A stretch of 64,000 bases of DNA from Viscum album (GCA_963277665.1 OY728125.1:1710472889-1710536888), one strand, 5' to 3'. Shown: positions 25,085-38,700, numbered from the stretch's first letter. Notes: generated from the sequence alone by a model not told the origin. Made by a program: numbers and translations.

Positions 25085-25591
25085 AACTGGGCGAGCACTG
25101 TGTGGGGTGTCATATGATGTCGGTTCGTTACAGAAGAATACTTGGCCTGCACATCTTTGTGGGGGTGGATGTGGACAATATGTACCAAGAAGGCCCCGCC
25201 TGATAGTCTTCTACGGCTTTGACGGAGTCGGCGCAATAGTCGAATGAATGACAATAGGCAATGCTGAATGACCAGACGGAGGCATGTCTATAGGATCTGG
25301 CGGTTGTAGTGTGGGGTGGTTGGATAGTGGTGATGATGATTGGGGCTCAGTGTAACCTTAGTAATCACTCTCAGTTTGAAATTTGAGAGGATTCTCTTGT
25401 TGTTGTCATCCAGTGCAGGACTTTGGCAGTAGGCTTGTGGTAGATGGCTACCTCAGTTCAACATCGAGGGATATGCCTTGATGTGGTGGCTCATCACGAT
25501 GGTGGGTTGCATCAAGAGGGATGGTGATGGATGTCTAGCATAGTGGAAGTGACTCTGATGCTTGTAGTGTGAAAAATATATTGGGTATAGG
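25085..25591. other. GC-richer island of unknown origin
   Basis: This stretch is strikingly richer in G and C than anything within several kb, with an abrupt boundary to the AT-rich block. Parts of both strands read open for 30-60 codons (for example minus: VKAVEDYQAGPSWYILS) but I recognise no domain. It may be a captured gene fragment or the tail of a transposon ORF. Confidence 0.3.
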
Positions 25592-25608
25592 CACTACCAG
25601 AAATGGGG
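25592..25608 (+). other. Orphan CACTA-like terminal motif
   Basis: CACTACCAGAAATGGGG is a good match to CACTA-superfamily terminal repeats, and differs from the CACTACCACA ends at 24418 and 63000, so it would belong to another family. A degenerate relative, ATACCAGAAACGGGG, occurs at 28804-28818 in the same orientation. No opposite end is seen. Confidence 0.4.
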
Positions 25609-25639
25609 GAAGATCACATGGCCCGATGATGTCAAAAAT

Positions 25640-27830
25640 GGTCATACAGGGGGAGGTGTGGTTGTAGGCACAAATCGATCCTTAGTTCCATCAGCATTGA
25701 ATCATGCAAGATGCGAAGTTCTTGAAAATGGAGTTTTTGGTTTAAATATGAATCTGACCATTTTGGGAAGCAATCTGTCTTCCAGGTTAGCAAAATCTTC
25801 TAATGCTATAATTTTTTTAAATTTGTGGGTTGATGGTGTTCAATCCCAAAAAAAATCACCAAGAATTTATCCATATCCTTCATTGAGTCCAACCTTAAAT
25901 TTTTTCAGGATTGGCTGTAGGATTCTAAGTATTTAATTATTGGGAGGTTTTCTCTATAGAGTGCGAGAAATTCAAGGAAGCTAGAGGATTTGAGAAATCA
26001 TCTTCGTTAGATTTGGATATTTACTGATTGGTGACTTGTTTCAATCAGTATTTATTGTTTTAATTTCATATTTACATCATTCGATCTTGAGTTGAAAGCA
26101 TAGAGTTTTGATTTAATTTCCCTTAAAGTCGGGAACACTAAGATTACAAGAATGAGACCCCTGGTTCGATCAGGCTAAGGCTCAGAACTCTACTTTTCAA
26201 GCATGGATCTATATCAGAGGGATAAACTGGTTTTTTGCATACACATATCCTATGGGATGCTACCTCAATATTAAGAATCCTGCCAAAATTTGACAAGGAG
26301 ACTGTGCTCACAATGTATGGGACTTATTCCAAAGTTCTTATGGAATTGAATCTTAGTTATCCACTCATTTAAACTATTTACATTATAGATGATGAATTCA
26401 TGTTTGAGCTTTCTATTGAGTTTGATTTTTTTATTGATTTATACTTGCATTTTCAATTCATTGTTTATCTCCAGGTGGCATGCCTTAGGGCCTAAAATAT
26501 TTCAATTTTGAGAAGAGTGGGAAAAATATTGGGAATTGTAAGTTTAAATTATTAGTTATAGGATCTGATTTACCAGTTGGAAACAAAGAGCTTACCAGTA
26601 AAGGGCATGTTGTTAAGTTTAATATAAAGGGAAATATGTCTTGCAGACCTATGAATATAGTTGTGAATGTTCATTCTTAAGGTAGTTGTAATTTATCCCC
26701 AAATTTGTTGGGAAGGGCCGGTGATAAGGGGGTTATTTCCCCTCATATGATGCAAGAGATGTTGTCTTTTGCTGATGTGGTTGTTGGACACAATAATGGT
26801 AACTATAGTCATTTTGGAAATGATAATCCTTTCTATTATTGAAATGGATGATCTAAATTTTTCACCTTTTGTGAGACTTAATTGGGGAGATAGGTGTGAG
26901 TCCAATGAAGTTGATGATCTTGTATATGAAGCTAGGGATGATCTTATGGAGCTCCTTGAGGAGTAGTATCTATCTTGAGGTAAGATTACTTCTGGAAATC
27001 TCTCTCTGTAGCAAAAAAAGAGCATATCTTCTTTGGATGGGGAGGCTTTTTTATGAAATAAAATGGATTATCATGGGAATATGGTCATTTTACAAGTGTC
27101 TCTAGGGAATAAACTTGAAGAAGATGTAGTTATCTCTACTGGACATGGTTTTGAATTCTCACCATTGCATGATGCTAAGCAATCTTCTTGTGGAAAGGCA
27201 TTAAATATAGATGTGGTCGGTACTGAATGAAAAGGGTGATTTTTTCTCAATTCTTGAGTCTATTAATAATTTTCAATTTAATAATCTTTATCTTGAGTGT
27301 TTGGAAAAGTCTTCTGTTTAGAACAAACTGGTATCTCATTCAACCATGGGTGGCTATGTAGAGACTAAAAATCTCCATTTGCATGAGATGGTGACTGTAA
27401 GGAGGATGGTGATCTGGCTTCCTCTAGAGTTGATGATGTTAGTACTATATAGCATGTGAATGGGGCTGTTAAAGCATCTGCCCAGGCATTGGCAACTCCA
27501 ATGCATGATGAACTGAAGCCTATAGCCACTCTTGGCAACGATACCAGTGTACAATCCTCAGATGAACTAAGGGAAGCTAATGGAAATGAGGATGATTTCA
27601 AAAGCATTGATGATCGAGGTGAACCATGGGTTTCCCAAAATAGAGGAGATTTTTTCACCCTCAGGATATCAAAAGATACTAAAGAATACCCTATGTTTTT
27701 GTTTTCTTGTGGGAATAGTTTGTTTTGTCTTTTTTGTTGGTTTGGTGGCATGTGTGACATGCCCTTTTTATTACAACCCTTTGACTTTATCTCTTTATCT
27801 TTTTTTTACAAATTTTTAGGGCCCATGTGG
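25640..27830 (+). pseudogene. Second LINE ORF1 relic (probable DUF4283 type)
   Basis: A region of near-normal base composition inserted between AT-rich blocks. In shifting + frames it reads LPKFDKETVLTMYGTYSKVL and then DDEFMFELSIEF (26280-26420). These fit the late DUF4283 core of plant LINE ORF1 (region around the G-x-P-x-x-x-D-x-x-T, then the acidic strand before the zinc knuckle). The tail has 60-140 codon open pieces, including 27456-27872, rich in charged residues and ending before the AT-rich block. No ORF2 is present. Similarity to known ORF1 is weaker than for the 13.8 kb copy; a different captured gene is possible. Confidence 0.4.
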
Positions 27831-27849
27831 CTTGAACTGTTTGAAGTCA

Positions 27850-28803
27850 TTAAAATGGATATAATATATTAATATTTTATTTAAAAATTTATACAATATA
27901 TAAATGAATATTTTTATGTAGATATATATTTATATTGATATTAAAGAATTTAAAATATATGTACATGTATAACTTCATGTATGTATGTGTATATGTGTAT
28001 ATACATTTTTTTATGTATATGTCTTTGTATGTAGATGTGTATGTGTACATATCTATATTTTTAATTCACGTAAATGTTACAAATTAACTTTTTAATATTT
28101 TTTTAATTTATTTAATTTAATTTATTTATATGTTATTATATATTCATTAATATCATTAAAAATATATTTAATCATTTTGTAATATTTATTTATTTATTAT
28201 ACATGTACTATTTCCAATTTTTTTGTAATTTATATGAATAATATTTATTTATTTTTATTTATTAAGTTTTAACATTTAAAATATGTTTAAAATTTTTATA
28301 ATTAATCTATTTAAATGATTTTTTTAAAATATTTGTTTAATTTTAATATTTAATTGTACAATCATAAATATATATAATTTTTTCAAAAAAGTCTTTGTGG
28401 AATTATAAATAAATATTTATATATATATTTGAATAATTATAAAATTATAATAAATATATTTATTATTATATATTTATATAAACATATTTACTATTATATA
28501 AAAATACTTTGTAAATATATCAATTTATAATTATAATTATAATTAAATAAATAATTATTTAAATAATTAAAAAATTATAATAAATATATTTGAATAATCA
28601 ATATAAATATTATATTTATAATTATATATTTATATTTATATATAAATACTTCTTAAATATATTTATTTATAATTACAATTATAAATATATATATATTTAA
28701 ATAATTGTAAAGTTATAATAAATATATTTAAATAATAAATATAGTTATTGTATTTTTAATTATATATATTTACATATTGATATAAATATATATAATTATA
28801 TAA
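27850..28803. repeat. AT-rich block, middle part
   Basis: Nearly all A/T, with a GTATATGTGTATATACA-type stretch at 27950-28050 and then short-period TATTTAAATAATTATAAAATTATAATAAATATA repeats. The latter also occur at 24780-24900, 28560-28760, 30613-30670 and 62031-62170. It appears to be one block with 24601-25084 and 30613-30884, separated by the two ORF1 relics. Confidence 0.6.
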
Positions 28804-28829
28804 ATATACCAGAAACGGGGCAGACCATG

Positions 28830-30613
28830 AATGTAAACCCATGGCCCTGGGAAATTTATTTAAAAAGAGATTAATCATGCAGAGTAAAAATGGAGTAGCA
28901 AAATAAAAGTGACATGCAAGTCATCATCATAACAACAGCCAATTATGCACAATCATCATTTTTGGAGCCTACCACCCCTTCCTTGTGTTCCAGCACGACC
29001 TCTTGGGTGCCTGCCTCTTCTCCATTGTTTTGGAGTTTGTCATGCACCACCTTGATCATCCATGTTCGATGGGTCATCTTTCTCACTATTAGCGCCCACA
29101 ACTTGACCATGATCATCCGCTTTTCCCAGCATCACAGCTTGATGCTCTTGAACATTATCTTGTGATATAGTACCAACCTAGGGCTAGGTATCCCCAGGAA
29201 AGTCTTGAGAAGTTACATCCCCAACCGAAGGATCCCTAGAGGCTGAATCCACATAGAGATCCACACTCTCAACTACCACACTAATAGGAGAGGGTAAATT
29301 AATTCCATCATTGGATGAAAAATCTTGAAAGCCTTCAAATTTCCTCATTTTGTTTTTGATTACTTTCTTCTCAAGGCTCTCGAGATAGAAAGCATTAAAC
29401 TTTATGTTGTTAATTAACTCCAACATGGAAAACAAATTAGGTGAAATATCACACTCGATGGAAACATGCATGTAGTCTATCCCACAAAGTTAGATTTCCA
29501 AACTCTTCATGGAATTTGGAATAGAATGAAAAGATGAGGGACCATCATATACCTTATTCACAAATAGCCTCCCCACCATTAGAGGGTAGGGCATCCAATT
29601 CAATAGAAAAATGTTCTTCCCTACCAGATTGTTCCTCCAATCTCTTGAATTCTGAAAAGGGGCCCTCTGTATTTGGGACAAAAGATGATGGATCATTAAA
29701 TCCCTTCATTATAGTAATAAAAAAGAAGAATCCCAACTACCATGAATTGTCAATGGGGTATCCTCCAATAAAATACTCGAACCAGGGGAGACTACTACAG
29801 TATCTACCTCTTCAAATTATTTTTCCATGTTCTTGAAAGCTGAGGCAGAATAGTTAAGGGACCTTCATATCCCTCCTTCTTAGTACCTTTATAAGAAGGC
29901 TCCCCAGTGCCACTATTTGGGCATGGAGTAGCCTGAATAGGTTTACTTAGACTAGGAGGTGGAACATCCACCATTTCACTCTATGAAATCAAATTCCTAG
30001 TGGATATCTTGGGAGTCATCAATTCCATCCATATATGATCCTTTTCCTATAGCTTCAAGTGGGAAAGGTTAAGATCCTTATCCTTATGATTTCCATTCAA
30101 ATTGGTATCATTAATCAGCTCGAACTCATCATCAGGTGAGTCATCTTGAGGACACTCATCCCACATACCTGCCTACAGACCACTAGCTTGATGCGCTTGA
30201 CCTATATTAGCTTCCTAAGGATCAGATATCCTATTACCAGTCGCATCAGAAGCATAATAAAAGGATTCCATAGACTGAAATGGTTGTGAGGTGATCACAC
30301 CATTTGGTTCTTTCTCATCCCGTTTTCTAGGAGGAATAAAAACTATCCCAATATGGAAACCAAAGCCAATGAGATCCTTGGAAAAATCCTCAGCCTGCAA
30401 TAAAAGATTTTCATTATAGGAAGGTTTATCAGCCTACATATTTAGTGAGCCAACTTGATTCAAAAGTGTCTTATCTGGAACCTTGCACCATTCTTTGGAA
30501 GCTTCTCTTGACATAAACTAACTATCATTCTTGACCCCAACATCCACCAAAGGCAACTTAAATTTATAGTGCTCAACTAAATGACCAAACTTCTTTCAAT
30601 TATAACACTTCAT
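28830..30613 (-). pseudogene. LINE ORF1 relic, minus strand, zinc knuckle to basic tail
   Basis: Read on the minus strand from 30613. It begins at a zinc knuckle CYNWKKFGHLVEHY with exact C-x2-C-x4-H-x4-C spacing, the second and fourth Cys changed to Trp and Tyr. A long acidic, Ser/Pro-rich tail follows (open pieces at 30215-30400, 29554-29736 and 29184-29471). It ends near 28955 with an arginine/glycine-rich tail (RRGRHPRGRAGTQGRGGR-like) and a stop. The knuckle-plus-basic-tail layout is that of plant LINE ORF1. The DUF4283 half is missing because the copy is cut at 30613 by the AT-rich block. Its tail segment matches the + strand LINE fragment at 11500. Confidence 0.55.
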
Positions 30614-30843
30614 ATATTTAAATAATTGTAAAATTACAGTAAATGTATTTAAATAATAAATATATTTATTATAATTATATATATAATTATATATATATAT
30701 AAATGCATAAATATATTTATAATTATATGAAAATATATAATTATATAAGTATATATAATTATATATATTTATTTATATATATATATATAAATATTTATAA
30801 ATGTATAGAAATATTTTTAAATATATTTATTTAAAATTATAAT

Positions 30844-30874
<31 letters not shown>

Positions 30875-30884
30875 TATTAAAATT
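30614..30884. repeat. AT-rich block with (AT)n run
   Basis: Continues the short-period AT repeat of 28560-28760. It includes an uninterrupted AT dinucleotide run at about 30848-30874. Confidence 0.7.
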
Positions 30885-31080
30885 AGATCTTTATCAACAC
30901 TTTTTTAGCACTGATAAAGATACCACTTTATCGGTGCTAGAATTTTAGTGGATAAAATCTAGTTTTATTGGCAATTTTTAGCACTGATAAAAGGGTATCT
31001 TTATCAACACTTACTATTTTATCATTCATAAAACTACTATTTATCAGTGTTTTTTTGGATGCATTGATAAAACCCTTATG
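30885..31080. repeat. CACTA subterminal repeat cluster
   Basis: Six or more copies of TTTATCAGTGCTA or its complement, e.g. CTTTATCAACAC-TTTTTT-AGCACTGATAAAG at 30889-30919 (an imperfect hairpin), TTTATCGGTGCTAG, AGCACTGATAAAAG, TTTATCAACACTTAC and TTTATCAGTG. It is the same motif set as at 24491-24600 and 62860-62970. Lying just before a TATA box and candidate first exon, it would be the 5' subterminal control region of the + strand CACTA element. Confidence 0.65.
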
Positions 31081-31084
31081 TGAT

Positions 31085-31225
31085 CTTATAAAAAGATCCC
31101 TAACCAAAGTTTCCTCTATCTTTCCTTCAAACTCTCAAGGAACCAGATTGTTGTTGTTGCTCTTGTTGAACCCTACAACTGCTACCACTAAACCTTCTCG
31201 ATGATTCGATCTCTCTAAATCTAAG
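31085..31225 (+). promoter_or_regulatory. Candidate CACTA promoter and first exon
   Basis: CTTATAAAAAGA at 31085-31096 fits a TATA box. About 30 bases on, a CT-rich leader runs to CTAAG/GTATGTATTG, a good plant 5' splice junction (exon end 31225). The layout of subterminal repeats, TATA box, short non-coding exon and long intron, with TNP2 4.5 kb downstream on the same strand, is that of En/Spm-like elements. No transcript evidence is available here. Confidence 0.45.
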
Positions 31226-34200
31226 GTATGTATTGATTTCAGTTCTTCGATTGTTTCACCTTGCACGTCTTTACATCAATCTCGGTTAGGGAGCTTTTGA
31301 GTGGTTTTTATAAAAGGTTAAAAATAGTACTTTTCACCTTGTTTCTTTAAACCCATTACTCTGGGTTTCTCCCCTATATTGGCTAATATACCCCCTTGCA
31401 CACCCCTTCTCCTCACTTCATCCCAGGTATGGATATTCCTTGATCCTTGGTCATTGGAAGCATCATCTCTTGTTATCAAAATCCCATGGTTATTTCATGA
31501 GTCCTCTTGTCTTATTTCTTTATTAATTTTAGCAATTAGTTTTCTATCATAATTTTAATCTAATATTCCATATTTTATAGTTGATTTTCTATTTTTTCGA
31601 TTTCTCCCAATTATGGAGAAATCGAGTGTCAATATTGGGTGTGGGGGCTTAGTTGGTCATGAAATAGGTGGTCCCTTTGAATTAACCCATAGTCACGCAT
31701 ATTTGTTCAAATTATTGAGTAGTGCGGTCATGCCATCTTGCAATGCCTTGACCTAATTAAAATGAAATGTTTTAATTTGTTATATTCTAGAATTCAATGA
31801 CTCATTTTACCTATATTCATCCTTATAAAGAGATACCCTATTGAAGCTATTATGTAATGATTTTAACTTTGTCATTATCCAGTTAAACGGTATGTCTATC
31901 TATGGATAGAGAATTTGAATATGTTAAAGGGGTACTTATATAAAAATGGTTAAAAGGGAATCTTGGAATAATTCAATGGTTTTAAAATGGATTTACATAG
32001 CTGTCAATAGGTAAATGAATGGAAACTTAATATGGATAAATTTTTCAGTAAATAGATGTGATTTTTATAAAATGAGGAATTGTTTTTAAAAGTGACTCAG
32101 CCTATGGTTGTAGGTTTTATTTTGTTTAAAAGGGGAAGTGGTAAGAATTTATATAAGTGGATGGGGTTTATTGAGTGTATTTTTTTCTTTATTAATAAAT
32201 TATAAAGATGGTCCATGAGGAAGATAATGGAGTTTTTTTCATGATTGATGTTCATATTTTTTTGAAAGTGTATGCTTGATACATAGATAAATGTTGAATA
32301 AATTCCTCTTGATATGTTGATGGGTTAGAGTTCCTTTGGAGGATTCCTATGGAATCTCGATTTATTCCACTTTGTTTTTTGTTTTAGGTAAGATACTTCA
32401 TGATTTTCCATGGTCTTGGTTGATCCTCTTATTGTTTGACCCAACCATCCCAATGTGGTGTAGTGAAATTTATATGCTCATTTCATCGATGACAAAAAAT
32501 CCTTTAACCACCAATGTCATGAAATCCTAGAGAAAATGATAAAACAAAATAAAAATAGAAGAAACCAAAACAAAATATAGACCTAATCCCTCTAAATATC
32601 TATAGTTGGAACCCTCTCCTCAACATTATTTTGCATTGGGAAAAAATCCTAGAAATCCTATATCATTACCTTTCATGATAAAAATAAATAACATAATTAA
32701 GTAAACATAATTTAAAAAAATTATATTCAATAAAACATCTATTCATCCAAAATAATTTTATGTTTTCCCCAAATATAATCCTTTCTCAAAAACATTGTTT
32801 CATTATTCTCTTTCCAATAAGTTTTGAATGGTGCTAAATAATATAAAAATAAAATTTGATAGGTTTTTATTCACAATACCATTTCAAAAGATGTTTTATT
32901 CACAAATAATGAGAAATGAACATCCCCAACTCATTTCAATTTCTTCTCCAGGATCTAATAGTCTTTTCTAGCATGTTATTATATACCCCTCTAACTTTCC
33001 AGTTTTTTTGGAATTTTGTTCTATAACCTTTAAATATATTATACATTTATTACTTTTTTTGTATGAAAAAAAGTTTTACTAAAAAACTATCATTTTAATT
33101 TATATAACAACAATTTACTAATAAAACCACTGAGCTACCCTTGGATACATATAAGATTAATTTGTAATAAATACTTTTGTGTGAATACATTGATTTCCAA
33201 TGTATTGAAAATTGTTATGTTAAATAGTTATTAATAAAATAGTGAAATTAAAAATATATTTTTATATTGAAATAAATGAACTATGTTTATGTATACATAA
33301 AATTCCATAAACCATATAAAATGGATTCATACATGGCTCATTTTCTTGTAAATATATAATTCTTTCTATGTGTTATGCATACATGAAATTGTTATATATT
33401 CCTTAAAAGTAAACATTTCATAAATTTAAACATCATATAAATATATTTTTCAATGATTAATATCCATGTATTATTATTTTTTATTTTTAAAAGTCTATAA
33501 TTATTTTTTAGTAATGATAGAATCTTTAATAATTAATAAAAAAACTGTTAACTAATAACAAGTGATCATAACCCACTGGTCATTTCATTGTAGATAATTT
33601 CCCATTGGGAGGATCATTAAATACCAAAACTCAAATGTGCCTACAAATTATTTTGGATAGGATGATTTGAGGCAAAGATAATATGTATTTATTCAATATT
33701 TAATATAGTTCATACATTTTTTATATATTATTTTTTATTAAAAATAAAAACAAATTTATTCATTACTAAATAATTTTTTACAGGTCTTTGATGAACCATA
33801 TGGGGTAAAACTCAAAAAAATTATTATTGATTTGAATTATGAAATTTTATAAAATATTGATATTGTCAACTCTAATTATTTTATAATATATCAATGACAA
33901 ATACATATCACTGAAAATTATAACCATGTTTAAAAAAACAAATTTATAGTGGTAGAGATAAAATAATGATAATTATACCAGTATTAGGAATAACATATAC
34001 AATTGTTTATAATACACCCATATATAATTTATAGTAATTCCATCAATAATTTCATAGTAAAACTTCATTTCATCAAGTTATTTTATGCACTACTATTTTA
34101 AAAATTGGCTTACTGTATTTTAATGAAAAACATCAATTTATAACATTTAAATCAAAGTAAAATTATGATATTACTTTCACCATTTCACTATCAATAATAA

Positions 34201-35000
34201 AAAAAATTAATCTCTATGAAAAATAGAATTAAATTCATATAACTATTCATGGTCATAGAAACCAAAGGGGGTATGTAAAACCGCATACTAAAGATGATGA
34301 ATCTAATAATTCCTATTGTTATTGGGTAGATAGTATATCTAAATTATTCTATGATTATTTAATAATTTTTCCCTTTATCTATGTTGAAAATATCATATTC
34401 TTTTATCTTTATAGTATTGGTAGGTCACAAACTTTTTCTCATTAAGTGATCTAACTCGTTTTTTTTGGAAAATATTATCTATTTGTCTATTCCCTAATTG
34501 GCTTTCAATGTTTAGATGTTAGTTGAATGAATTTCCCACATCACCAACTTGAATTAGATTTTCACTTTTTTCACTGGCCTCTTATCAAAATAAATACATA
34601 AAATTAAGTATTGGTTTGTTTTTAATATGAAATAAAAAAATAAAAAATGGAAACAATGTATTACCTTGGTTTCATCCAAGAAATCCATCCACTCTAACCA
34701 AACCTAAAGAAAATTGAAGATTCTTTGGAAGAGATAATTTATCACTGAGAATGGGTGATTAATAAGAGATAATATTTTTATTTTACTATTACACTTTATA
34801 AATTTACCTCTTTTATTGATTAAACTCTTGATCCACTCACATTCTAATTTCCTTTTCCTTTTCAAACACTCCTTGAAATATGTGCCAAAAATATGTGTGG
34901 TATCTATATTTATACATGCAACAGGATGAGTGGAATCTATATTTATAAATTATTATATGTGTAAGGAAAGAAGGGAAGTATATATATTTATAGGATCATA
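31226..35000 (+). other. Long intron-like or filler stretch in the CACTA element
   Basis: 3.8 kb of AT-rich sequence between the candidate exon and the region before TNP2. I find no coding relic, LTR boundary, TIR or tandem array. A run at 32530-35000 is AT-rich with short homopolymers only. Confidence 0.35.
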
Positions 35001-35009
35001 TTAACTTTC

Positions 35010-35480
35010 AAATACCTCATAGATACATAGAATCTCACCTCCTAAATAATATAGATTAATATGCAAATAGAATGTCACTAACTCCGTCCAACCCATAGGA
35101 TATCTAACATGAATCCAATCCCACAAAATGGGACTCAAAGGAAGATAAGAGGTGTTGAAATTCAGTCATCAGACCAAAAACCTTTTCCCTTTCATAAAAT
35201 AATTGAAGAATACCTTTGAATTTTGAAACTACAATAACTATATTAGCTTGAGTGTGTGTAAGACCATCCAGCTGATCCTTCTCACGATCACACCAATCAA
35301 GGAGCCCCTTGAAGGGATTAGGCAACTACTGTAGCGTTTTTAAACTTTATACATCAAACTAAGAAATCTTTTATGGAGTTTCTCGAACTCCCCATCCTAT
35401 GAACATTTATATTTAATGATACAAATGTCATACTCATCAGCTTCATTTCCCAAACCGTTATTATTTTATTTTTTTCCTAA
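35010..35480 (-). pseudogene. Unidentified coding relic, minus strand
   Basis: The minus strand reads as a coherent, frameshifted coding stretch. The pieces are DEYDICIIKYKCS, FEKLHKRFLSLMYKV, an open 73-codon piece at 35104-35325 (LPNPFKGLLDWCDREKDQLD at its start, SKFKGILQLFYEREKVFGL in the middle) and then ISYGLDGVSDILFAY. Composition is amphipathic and helical, unlike random AT-rich DNA, but I do not recognise the family. It sits opposite in strand to the CACTA gene around it. It could be a captured host gene fragment or a piece of an unknown element. Confidence 0.35.
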
Positions 35481-35752
35481 TACTCATACCCCATATCATC
35501 TATCCATAAACCTATGTTTCTTAAACTACCCTGAGTAGTATTGATCTCAGACTAGAAATCAGTGACCATTGTGGATGAATTTATAGGATAACACCTACCA
35601 CTAGTGGAGTAATTATTTTCATAAATTCAATTACCCATTTCCTTCAAAATATGCTGAACTTATTTAAAATATTTAAATATTGGGTTCCCCTTATTTGAAT
35701 TGACTCTTTTTTTGTATTTATTTATTTTATTAAATATTAATATTATAGAATC

Positions 35753-38700
35753 AATTATGATGGATATGAATAAAAAATGGATGGATTCTAATTGTATGAC
35801 AAAATAATATAAAGATAGGGTGAAAGAGTTCATCAATTTTACAAAATATCGTACATACGACCCATCTCAAATACTTTATCTGTGTTTATACTATTTCTAT
35901 TCAATATTAATTAGTCTATATGCATTGAAATAACACTTGATCTATCATGGAATAGATCAAATTTATAAATGATGGACTAAACATGGGGAAAAGTAAATGT
36001 ATATAGTGATTGGGATATCACCATGTTTTATGGATCATATTATAGGATTACAAGTGTGTATAAAGAATAAGACGGTCTCAAGGATGTGATTATAGGTGTG
36101 AATGAAAATGAAGATCATATTAAAGAAATTATAATTATAGTTGAAGATGAACTTTGTGATTGTCCGAAATTTTTTGAGAAGTTAAAGAGTTGTCAAAAGA
36201 TTACATTGTATGTATTATATACTAAATATACAACATTGTCATCCATAATGATTTTTTATAATTTAAAATATTTAAATATATGGAGTGATTCCAATTTTAC
36301 TAAACTAATTTCTCTCTTTAATGATATTTTCCTAGAATATAATGAGCTTCCTATCCAAACCTATGATGATAAATGAATACTATATTCAATGGGAATGTCT
36401 CTAAAAGAGTACATGCCAATCCAAATGAATGTATACTATTTCTCAAGGACTAAAAATCACATAAATAATGAAAAATGTGTGGTTCTTACTAATAAAAAAT
36501 AATAATAATCAGGTCCTACAAATGTTGTATGGTACTTTCCAATCATTCCAAGGTTTAGGCGCCTAAATGGAATTGGGGAGAAGGCAAGGAAATTGATGTG
36601 GCATGAAAATACACGAAATAAATATGGGAAACTTAGTCACTTGAAATACACTCTTCAGTGGAAGGAAATTGATCATGAGTATATTGAATTTGTAAATGAG
36701 TTGAGAAACCTTTTTTTATAATGTCTACTTATGGGTTGAATCATTTTGGTTTCTAAAGAAGAACTCGCATTATAAGGATTATTATATTGGTAAATTATAA
36801 CTTTCCACCATAGTTATGCATGAAATGAAAATAAATTATGTTATATATGCTTATATCCTAACAAAAACAACTGTGTAATGATATTTCTAATTATTTGGAT
36901 CCATTTATCAAAGATTTGAAATTATTTTGGGATTCAAGTGTTACGTTGTATGATGCTTATAGAAATAAATATTTCACATTGAGAGACATGTTGTATGGGA
37001 TAATAAATGAGTTTCCTACTTATGGAATTTTTTTAGGATATAGAATTCAATGAACTCATGGGAATACCAATTTTTAATAAGTTACATAGTCAATTAGGAT
37101 GAAACATTCATAAAAAATGGTGTTTCTAGGACATCATAGATTTCTACCTCAATGACTTAAGTATGGATCTTGGACGAAATAATTTGATGGGAGTTCGGAA
37201 GAACATACAACACTATCTTCACTAACAGGTGATCAATTATTTGAGAATTTAAAATATTTGGAAACTATTTTTTGTAAACCTTTTATCAAAAAACCATACA
37301 AAATAAGGTTTGTAAAAGGTGATAATTTTTTAATTAACATACTAGAATTGTTTATACATTAAGAATTTCCTTGATGTTATGCATATTTAAAAAATATATT
37401 TGATAGTTTTATTGGGGTGTTACTAAATGCACCCATCAAAATGAAGGATGTAATTAAGTCTTGGTTAGATATAATTTTCATGAGAATACAAGAAGAGTTG
37501 GTGCCAATGAAGGGTGAAAAAACATACTTTTCTTCCTCTAGCTACTTACACTCTTTCTAGGTAGGTGAGATATCAGTTTTACAAATTCATGAATGATGAA
37601 AAGGTTCTAGAGGTGTATTTATTGAATATCAAGAATATCATGTCAATAAATAATTTAATCATAAAGGGTCTGAAATCACATGACTACCCTGTTTTGATGT
37701 AAGATCCAATTCCAATATCTTTAAATTTTATTTTTCCCAATAATTTTCATCGTAAATTAACCAAGATATTTTTATTTATCAATTATATATGAAAAAAAGT
37801 TATAAACCTGATGAAGTTTATAAATATGGAAAAGGAAATTGATGTCATAATATGTCTATTGAAAATGTTCTTCTTGCCAATATTTTTTGATATGATGGTT
37901 CACTTGATGGTTCCCTTATTAAGAGAGATTTGACTATGTGTTAATGTACATTATAAATGGATGTACCCCATCGAATGATATATGAATATTTTTGAAATGG
38001 TATTCTAAAAATCTAATTTTTCTAGAATGTTGTATTGTGGAGAAATATATTGTTGAAAAACCCACTAAATTCTATACTGACTACCTATTAGGTGTGGAAA
38101 GCAATGGTCTACCAAAATCTCATCACACTGGGTGGCTTGTGGGTGAATGAATTTCTCAAATATATGTTTTCACAATAACAACTAAAAATTTGGATTTATC
38201 CCACCATTAATTTTTAATAATATTTTAGAGGTTTCCCCATATGTTTAAACCCATAAATAAATTCTTAGGAATTTTATTCCACTAATGGATAAAATAAGGA
38301 TATAAAAAAATCAAAAATTTATATAATGGATTCAAGACTGTGTTTTTAAAGAGTCAGATGAAAATTTGGATACAATTTCCAAAAAAAATTGATGGATAGC
38401 CAGAGGAACAATTTTTCATGTATTATATTATATTGGTTATGAAATTAATGGTTATATGTTCTATAAAAATGAACATGATGAGGGAAGTACCACAAAAAAT
38501 AGTGGAGTTACAATTGTTTCTGGAGTGATGCATGTATCTTGTACCAAAGATAGAAATCTAATTTATCTGAAAATTTAATCCTTTGGTATCATCAAACAAA
38601 TATGGGAGATAAATTATACAACATTCCAAGTGATGATTTTTCAGTGAAAGTGGGTTGATAACATGAGTGATGCTAAAATAGATGAATTAGGATTCATGAA

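Noticed and set aside
30848..30874. AT dinucleotide runs here and near 2457, 24835, 44080, 62495 and 63983
   Set aside because: Ordinary microsatellites in AT-rich DNA; noted within the blocks but of no separate meaning.
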